Shown: positions 58,831 through 64,000 of the stretch, piece after piece
How positions within the stretch are numbered: the stretch's first letter is position 1
How the letters are laid out: each line of letters opens with the position of its first letter
Assembly: GCA_965199555.1 (NCBI GenBank)
Contig: CBDASJ010000012.1
Coordinates: 186,001-250,000 of the forward strand
Reading direction: 5' to 3'
Length of the DNA stretch: 64,000 bases
Source of the DNA: LMUY01 sp965199555
GTDB lineage: Bacteria > Pseudomonadota > Alphaproteobacteria > Acetobacterales > Acetobacteraceae
Notes under the pieces: generated by a model
Database searches by the model: none
What the model was told of the DNA's origin: nothing
The model's input: the letters and a program-made list of their open reading frames with translations, nothing else
Position numbers and translations under genes: made by a program

Positions 58831-61149
58831 CTAGGCGGCCATTTGCAGCGCCTTCCACACCTTTTCCGGCGTGGCGGGCATGTCGATCGCGGTCACGCCC
58901 GCGCTGGATAGGGCGTGCACGATCGCGTTCATCACCGCCGGCGGGCTGCCGACCGCCCCGGCCTCACCGGCGCCCTTCACGCCGAGCGGGTTGGTCCCGC
59001 AGGGCACTTCCACCAGTTCGACCTCGATATCCGGCAGGTCGTTGGCGCGCGGCAGAGCGTAGTCCATCAGGCTGCCGGACAGGAGCTGGCCGGAGGACGG
59101 GTCGTACGCCGTGCGTTCCAGCACCGCCTGGCCGAAGCCCTGCGCCACGCCGCCATGCACCTGGCCGCGGACGATCATCGGGTTGATCGCCTTGCCCACG
59201 TCGTCGCACACGATGTAGCGCTTCACGTCCACCATGCCGGTGTCGGGATCGACTTCGACCTCCGCCATGTGGCAGCCATTCGGGAAGGTGTGGCTCTTGA
59301 TCTCGGCGACCTCCGCCGCGTCCAAGGTGGTCGCCGTTTCGCCGCCGGCGGCGCGGCTGCGTTGGGCGGCGGCCAGGCTGAGGATGTCCATGCCCCGGTC
59401 GGTGCCCACCACGCTGAAGCGGCCGCCGCTGAACTCGATGTCCGCCACCGCGGCTTCCAGGGCTTCGGACGCCGCCTGCTTGCCCTTCTCGATGACGCTG
59501 GCTGCGGTGACCAGGATCGCCTGGCCCTCGGAGTACAGGCTGCGCGCGCCGCCGGTGCCGCCGCCGGTCGGGATGGTGTCGGTGTCGCCTTGGCGGATTC
59601 GGATCTTGTCGCCGTCGATGCCGAGCTGGTCGGCCGTCAGCATCACATAGGCGGTCTCGTGCCCTTGGCCGGTGGATTGCGTGCCGACATACACGTCCAC
59701 GAAGCCGTCCTCGGCAAAGCGGATCTCCGCCCGCTCCGTGGGGGAGCCGCCGGTCGCTTCCATGTAGTAGGCCATGCCGATGCCGCGCTTCTTGCCCTGG
59801 GCGGTGCTGGCGGCCTGCCGGGCTTCGAAGCCGTTCCAGTCCATCTTCGCCACCGCCGTGTCCAGCACGCGGTTGAAGTCGCCGCTGTCATAGGCCTGCT
59901 TCATGGCGGAGACGTACGGCATGGCTTCCGGCTTCACCATGTTCAGGCGGCGCAATGCCACGCGGTCCATGCCGATCTCGGCGGCGGCGGCGTCGACCAG
60001 CCGCTCCACCAGGTAGTTGCTTTCCGGCCGGCCGGCGCCGCGATACGCGTCCACCGGGACGGTGTTGGTGAACACGCCGATCACGTTGGCGTAGATCGCC
60101 TGGAAGCCATAGACGCTGGCCAGCACCTTGGTCCCGGCCATGGTCGGGATCATCGGCGCGAAGGTCGACAGATAGGCGCCCATCCCGGCCAGGTTGCGGG
60201 TGCGCAGAGCCAGGAACCTGCCCTCCTTGTCGAGCGCCAGTTCGGACTCGGTGATGTTGTCGCGGCCCTGCGTGTCCGACAGGAACGCTTCGGACCGTTC
60301 GCTCACCCATTTAACCGGGCGGCCCAGCTTGCGGGCGGCGTAGCAGGTGAGGGCGTGTTCGGCATACAGGAACAGCTTCATGCCGAAGCCGCCGCCGACA
60401 TCGGGGGTGACGACGCGGAACTGCTCCTCTGGGACGTTGAACACGAACTTGCCGAGCAAGGACTTGATCACCCAGCCGCCCTGCGTGTTGGTGTGCAGCG
60501 TCCAGCGACCATCCGCGTATTCGGCCAACGCCGCACGTGCTTCCATGCTGTTGACCACAACGCGGTTGTTCACCACCGTCAGGCGGGTGACGTGTGCCGC
60601 CTCGACGAACAGCGCGTCCACGCGCGCCTTGTCACCGGTTTCCCAATCGAAACAGACATTGTTCGGCGCTTCCGGCCACACCGCCGGTTGCCCGGCCGCG
60701 GTGGCTGTCGCCAGGTCGGTCGCGGACGGCAGCACGTCGTATTCCACAGTGATCGCCTCCGCCCCGTCGCGGGCGGCCTTCTGCGTTTCGGCGATCACGA
60801 AGGCGACGGGGTCGCCGACATGGCGTACCGCGCCGTCAGCCAGCACCGGGTGCGGCGGGTCGACCCGCGGGCTGCCGTCCCGGTTCTTCAGCGGGATGGC
60901 GCAGGGCAGGCCGCCGATGCCGTCCGCCGCCAGGTCCGCATGGGTGTAGATCGCCACCACGCCGGGCAGCGCAGCGGCAGCCGCGGAGTCGATCGCGCCC
61001 AGGCGGGCCGCCGCGTGCGGCGAGCGCAGCACGGCGCCCCACAGCATGCCCGGCAGCGCGATGTCGTCGGTGTAGCGCCCGCCGCCCATGAGCAGGCGCG
61101 GGTCCTCGACGCGGCGGACTGGCTGGGCAAGGCCGAATTTGGTCGTCAT
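58831..61149 (-). CDS. Molybdenum hydroxylase large subunit (xanthine dehydrogenase/CoxL family)
   Basis: The 772-residue protein starts MTTKFGLAQPVRRVEDPRLL and carries the molybdopterin-binding domains. Landmarks are VTPDVGGGFGMKLFLYAEHA, VPVDAYRGAGRPESNYLVER, TQSTGQGHETAYVMLTADQL and the catalytic Glu segment GVKGAGEAGAVGSPPAVMNA. The loop AYRGAGRPE differs from the AYRCSFR signature of true CO dehydrogenase, so it is a form II or other hydroxylase of unknown substrate. The usual FAD and iron-sulfur subunit genes are not next to it. It lies 69 bp downstream of the DUF2336 gene. Confidence 0.9.
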   Translation of the reverse strand: MTTKFGLAQPVRRVEDPRLLMGGGRYTDDIALPGMLWGAVLRSPHAAARLGAIDSAAAAALPGVVAIYTHADLAADGIGGLPCAIPLKNRDGSPRVDPPHPVLADGAVRHVGDPVAFVIAETQKAARDGAEAITVEYDVLPSATDLATATAAGQPAVWPEAPNNVCFDWETGDKARVDALFVEAAHVTRLTVVNNRVVVNSMEARAALAEYADGRWTLHTNTQGGWVIKSLLGKFVFNVPEEQFRVVTPDVGGGFGMKLFLYAEHALTCYAARKLGRPVKWVSERSEAFLSDTQGRDNITESELALDKEGRFLALRTRNLAGMGAYLSTFAPMIPTMAGTKVLASVYGFQAIYANVIGVFTNTVPVDAYRGAGRPESNYLVERLVDAAAAEIGMDRVALRRLNMVKPEAMPYVSAMKQAYDSGDFNRVLDTAVAKMDWNGFEARQAASTAQGKKRGIGMAYYMEATGGSPTERAEIRFAEDGFVDVYVGTQSTGQGHETAYVMLTADQLGIDGDKIRIRQGDTDTIPTGGGTGGARSLYSEGQAILVTAASVIEKGKQAASEALEAAVADIEFSGGRFSVVGTDRGMDILSLAAAQRSRAAGGETATTLDAAEVAEIKSHTFPNGCHMAEVEVDPDTGMVDVKRYIVCDDVGKAINPMIVRGQVHGGVAQGFGQAVLERTAYDPSSGQLLSGSLMDYALPRANDLPDIEVELVEVPCGTNPLGVKGAGEAGAVGSPPAVMNAIVHALSSAGVTAIDMPATPEKVWKALQMAA

Positions 61150-61218
61150 CGCGGTTATCCTGGCTGATCGTGCCACCACTATCTGCCCATCGGCGGCCAT
61201 TCGCCAAGGGCGATGCGA

Positions 61219-62424
61219 TCAGCCGCGGCGGCACCCCAGGAAGTCCAACTGCCAACCGAGCTCCTCCGGCGTCAGCGGGTAGCCGCCGGATGCGGAAGGC
61301 AGCATGGACGCTTCGGGGCCAAGCTGGCCGATCACCGTCTGCACCGGCCCGGCCACCCGCATGGAGAACCCGGCCTTCCACACCAGGCTGATCAGCGCCT
61401 TGGCACTGCGCAGCGCCGCCGCCCGGTCCATCACCGTCAGCGGCACCGCCGCGGCCACGGCCAGCATGGTGCTGGCGCGCCGGGTGTCGCCGCCGCGCAG
61501 GGCGGCCAGCAGGGCGGCCTCCGTCAGCTCGCCCATGGTGTCCAGCGCGCGCGCTTCCTCCATGAGCGTTTCGTCGCTGACCCGGGGTGCCGGCGCCGGC
61601 TGCCGGGTCAGTTGCTGCTCCAGCCGCTGCTGGATTTCGCTGACCACCTTCGGCGAGATGTCGGTCCGTTCGACCAGGACCTTGAGCAGGTGGGCGGCCA
61701 CGATCTCCGACAAGGCGCGCGCCGCGTGGTCGGACAAGCGCGGCCGGCGCACCAGCGGCTCGTGCCAGCCGGGTTCGTGTTCGGCACGCGCGATGATCAC
61801 GTCCAGCGCGCTTTCCTTGATGGACGCGGCCTGGTTGCTCAGCAGGGCCTGGATCGCCGCGCTGTCGGCCGAGGCGGCGATCGCGTCGGCCACCTCGTCC
61901 GGCAGGTTGGCGCGGCAGGCGATCGACGCGGCCGCCGTTTCGTGCGGCGGCGTGTCCAGCAGGTTGAGCAGGTCTTCCGTGGACAGCAGGGGCGACAAGC
62001 GCAGCACCGGCTCGCTGACCGACGCCGCCGAGTCGTTGGCCAGGGCCAGCAGGAAGTCCCGCGGCAGGTCCGGCAGCTCGGCCACGATCACCGCGATGGC
62101 GGTGCGGATGCGGACCGCCTCGTCCTGCACCAGCGTGGACAGGATGCCCAGCGTGCGGGCGCGCAGCGCCGCCTCGGCCGGCGCGGTCAAGGACGTGGCG
62201 AGCTTGCGGGCGACCAGCAGGCGCACGCGTTCGTCGCCATCCCCGGCCAGGCGCTGGTCCGCCGTGGCGCTCACCGACGGGTTCAACGCCACGGCTGCCC
62301 GCACGGTGATCGCGTCGTCGCGCGCCAGGTAGGACAGGATGTCGGGTGGCGTCGTCGGGCTGGCAGCCAGCTTGACCCGCAAATCCAGGTCAAGCAGCGC
62401 CCGAGCGACCGTATCGGTGCCCAC
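61219..62424 (-). CDS. DUF2336 domain protein
   Basis: The 401-residue protein is made of helical HEAT-like repeats (LASPTTPPDILSYLARDDAI-like segments; LLVARKLATSLTAPAEAALR). Its C-terminal half matches the DUF2336 pattern found in alphaproteobacteria (LTEAALLAALRGGDTRRAST). It has no membrane segment. The upstream diguanylate cyclase gene lies nine bases away on the same strand, suggesting a signalling partnership, for example scaffolding. Function is otherwise unknown. Confidence 0.8.
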   Translation of the reverse strand: MGTDTVARALLDLDLRVKLAASPTTPPDILSYLARDDAITVRAAVALNPSVSATADQRLAGDGDERVRLLVARKLATSLTAPAEAALRARTLGILSTLVQDEAVRIRTAIAVIVAELPDLPRDFLLALANDSAASVSEPVLRLSPLLSTEDLLNLLDTPPHETAAASIACRANLPDEVADAIAASADSAAIQALLSNQAASIKESALDVIIARAEHEPGWHEPLVRRPRLSDHAARALSEIVAAHLLKVLVERTDISPKVVSEIQQRLEQQLTRQPAPAPRVSDETLMEEARALDTMGELTEAALLAALRGGDTRRASTMLAVAAAVPLTVMDRAAALRSAKALISLVWKAGFSMRVAGPVQTVIGQLGPEASMLPSASGGYPLTPEELGWQLDFLGCRRG

Positions 62425-62433
62425 GCGTGGTTC

Positions 62434-63846
62434 CTACGGGAACAGCAGGTCGCGCGCGACCCGCCAATGGCCGCGGCCGGCCCGTTTGACGTCGTACATC
62501 GCGCTGTCCGCCCGGCGCATCACCTCTTCCAGCGTTTCGGCGCCGCTTGCGTGGCGGGCGGCGATGCCGATGGAGGTCGACACCACCGGGGCCTCCGGCG
62601 GCAGCACCGCGGCGAACGAGGCGGGGCCCTCCAGCCGCAGCCGTTCCGCCCGTTCGGCCGCGGTCAGCTCGTCGGAGCCGTCGAGCCAAAGCGCGAACTC
62701 GTCGCCTCCCAGCCGCGCCACCAGGTCGGCCGGCCGCACGGTGGCGCGCAGCAGGGCCGCGGCGTGGATCAGCGCCTGGTCGCCGGCCTCGTGACCGCAC
62801 TCGTCGTTGACGCGCTTGAAGTTGTCCAGGTCGACGAACATCAGCGTGCCCGGCAATTGCTCGCGGTCCAGCCGGTCGATGCGGCGGTTCACCTCTTCCA
62901 GGAAGGCGCGGCGGTTCAGCAGTCCGGTCAGCGGGTCGGTCCGCGCTTGCCGGGCCAGTTCGCGCTGGATGGCGTCGTGTTCCAGCACCACGCGGACCAC
63001 CGTGGTGACGGAGGACGCGAGCAGCCCGTCCTCTTCCGTCCAGCCGGCTGCTTCCGGCATGCGCCAAACGCACAGGCCGGCGCGCTGGCCGAACCGCGTG
63101 TAGCTGGGGCAGGCGATGATGGGGTGGCCTTCCGCCACCGTCATCAGCGCGTCCGGCGTGTCGACCTGGAGGGCGGCGGCCGCGGCGGCCACCACGCCGG
63201 GCGCGATCGTGCCGCAATGGTGCAGCAGGATGTCGCCGTCGGCCGGTGCCAGCAGGTCGACCACCGCCACGCCCGCGGCGCCCAGGGCGGCGGACAGGCC
63301 TTCCAGCACCGCCTCCATCATGCGGGGGGCGAGCACTTCCTGCCGCATCTGCCACAGGATGTGCTCCACCACCTCGCCCCGGCGGAGCGCACCGGCGACC
63401 TGGGACTCGCGGGCATGCTCCACCGAGATGTCGCGCGCGACCCCGCGCATGCCGGCGGGCATGCCGGCCTCCACCAAGGGGGCGGCGGTGAAGCTGAAGC
63501 AGGCCGTGCCGCCTGCCGCCCGCTTCACCCAGGCGCGCCGGTCGCGATAGGCCGGGCCGGCGTTGAAGGGGTTGAACCCGTCGGCCGGGGCGGCGAGCAG
63601 GCTCGTCGCCGGTTGCGCCAGCAGGTCGCTGGAGGACCAGCCAAGCACCATCGCCGGCGCCACGAAGGTCAGCCGCCCGGCCGCGTCGGTTTCAAACGCG
63701 AAGTCGGTGGCCATGCACACCAGGTCGCGCCAGCGTTGCCGGCTGTCCAGCAGGGCACCGCGCAGCACGTCCGCCCCGGAGCGTGCACGGTCGGGGGGCG
63801 CAGCGATGGTGTCCGCGTCGACCAGGCTCGCAGCCAACTCGCTCAT
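62434..63846 (-). CDS. PAS-GAF-like-GGDEF diguanylate cyclase
   Basis: The 470-residue protein has a PAS domain at about 35-140 (WRDLVCMATDFAFETDAAGR), a GAF-like segment at about 165-295, and a GGDEF domain at about 310-460. It has the intact active site LGGDEFALW near 378 and an inhibitory I-site RPAD five residues before it. It therefore should make c-di-GMP and be inhibited by its product. No EAL domain or membrane segment is present, so it is a cytosolic sensor. It is co-transcribed with the DUF2336 gene. Confidence 0.9.
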   Translation of the reverse strand: MSELAASLVDADTIAAPPDRARSGADVLRGALLDSRQRWRDLVCMATDFAFETDAAGRLTFVAPAMVLGWSSSDLLAQPATSLLAAPADGFNPFNAGPAYRDRRAWVKRAAGGTACFSFTAAPLVEAGMPAGMRGVARDISVEHARESQVAGALRRGEVVEHILWQMRQEVLAPRMMEAVLEGLSAALGAAGVAVVDLLAPADGDILLHHCGTIAPGVVAAAAAALQVDTPDALMTVAEGHPIIACPSYTRFGQRAGLCVWRMPEAAGWTEEDGLLASSVTTVVRVVLEHDAIQRELARQARTDPLTGLLNRRAFLEEVNRRIDRLDREQLPGTLMFVDLDNFKRVNDECGHEAGDQALIHAAALLRATVRPADLVARLGGDEFALWLDGSDELTAAERAERLRLEGPASFAAVLPPEAPVVSTSIGIAARHASGAETLEEVMRRADSAMYDVKRAGRGHWRVARDLLFP

Positions 63847-63958
63847 GCGTCAGCCCCATTGTTACGCCTGCCATCCTGCATGGGTCCGGTAAACGGGGCG
63901 TTAGTATCGGCCCGCCGGTCGGCCACACGGTGGTTTGACACCGGGAAGGGGGCTGCGC

Positions 63959-64000
63959 ATGGTCCGCCGCACCCGCTTTGAAGGCGTTTCGAGACCATGG
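63959..64000 (+). CDS. Possible start of a gene running off the window
   Basis: An ATG at 63959 opens a frame MVRRTRFEGVSRPW that reaches the window end. GGGAAGGGGG precedes it by seven bases, and a TTGACA occurs about 25 bases upstream of the ATG. Only 14 codons are visible, so no identification is possible. Confidence 0.3.
   Translation, partial: MVRRTRFEGVSRPW

Noticed and set aside
58831..61149. Calling the molybdenum enzyme an aerobic CO dehydrogenase (coxL)
   Set aside because: The AYRCSFR active-site loop is replaced by AYRGAGRPE and no coxM or coxS gene is adjacent.
61213..63981. Open frame of 922 codons on the plus strand
   Set aside because: It is exactly antisense to the DUF2336 and GGDEF genes, which have clear domains, and it is His/Gln/Arg-rich without any motif.

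Overview
The window looks like chromosomal DNA of a GC-rich alphaproteobacterium, most likely Rhodospirillales/Acetobacteraceae. The evidence is lineage-typical small proteins (TrcR/DUF1013, DUF1192, two DUF465/YdcH proteins, DUF2336), an Hsp20 gene behind a ROSE-like leader, a group I intron in tRNA-Arg(CCT) of the kind known from alphaproteobacteria, and many solitary periplasmic binding proteins. No database search was run; family names come from recognised motifs and remembered sequences.

Layout. 1-9.9 kb is housekeeping: purE-purK, trcR, hsp20, rpmE, a Spy-like periplasmic protein, pdxY, an NdvA/ChvA-type glucan exporter, a CDP-alcohol phosphatidyltransferase, trpS and an Aba4-like membrane protein. 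9.9-15.6 kb holds a minus-strand cluster (HDAC-fold amidohydrolase, comM, PAS-PAS-PAS-LuxR regulator) and an oligopeptide-type binding protein. 15.57-19.92 kb is an AT-richer mobile island bounded by perfect 18-bp inverted repeats. It carries two IS5-family insertion sequences and a handful of small cargo genes, and it separates the binding-protein gene from an M81 peptidase gene. 19.9-32.6 kb returns to metabolism: M81 peptidase, CNNM/CorC protein, dadA, scoAB, tRNA-Ala, hicAB, a DUF1932 dehydrogenase, the intron-split tRNA-Arg, ilvE, a FAH-family hydrolase and an MFS carrier.

32.7-44.6 kb is the most striking region, a dedicated glycan/glycoside locus. Eight plus-strand genes (35233-43775) are joined by seven identical 4-bp stop/start overlaps: two NAD-sugar epimerases, a GT4 glycosyltransferase, three CgeB-type glycosyltransferases, a zinc-type dehydrogenase and a Gfo/Idh oxidoreductase. 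A methyltransferase plus histidine-phosphatase pair is transcribed divergently. A glycoside-hydrolase-like protein with apparently permuted barrel order and a GT9-like protein flank the locus. No flippase, polymerase or membrane-anchored initiating transferase is present, so the product may be a soluble glycoside or a protein-linked sugar rather than a classical capsule.

44.7-64 kb is accessory metabolism and signalling: two GST genes flanking tandem binding proteins, recR, a DHA2-type MFS pump, a LivK-type binding protein, a lipoprotein-like/secreted protein coupled to an MBL hydrolase, a PP2C-GNAT-GNAT operon, a winged-helix/TPR regulator broken by three single-base losses, a pair of unknown overlapping genes, a solitary molybdenum hydroxylase large subunit, a DUF2336 protein and a PAS-GAF-like-GGDEF cyclase.
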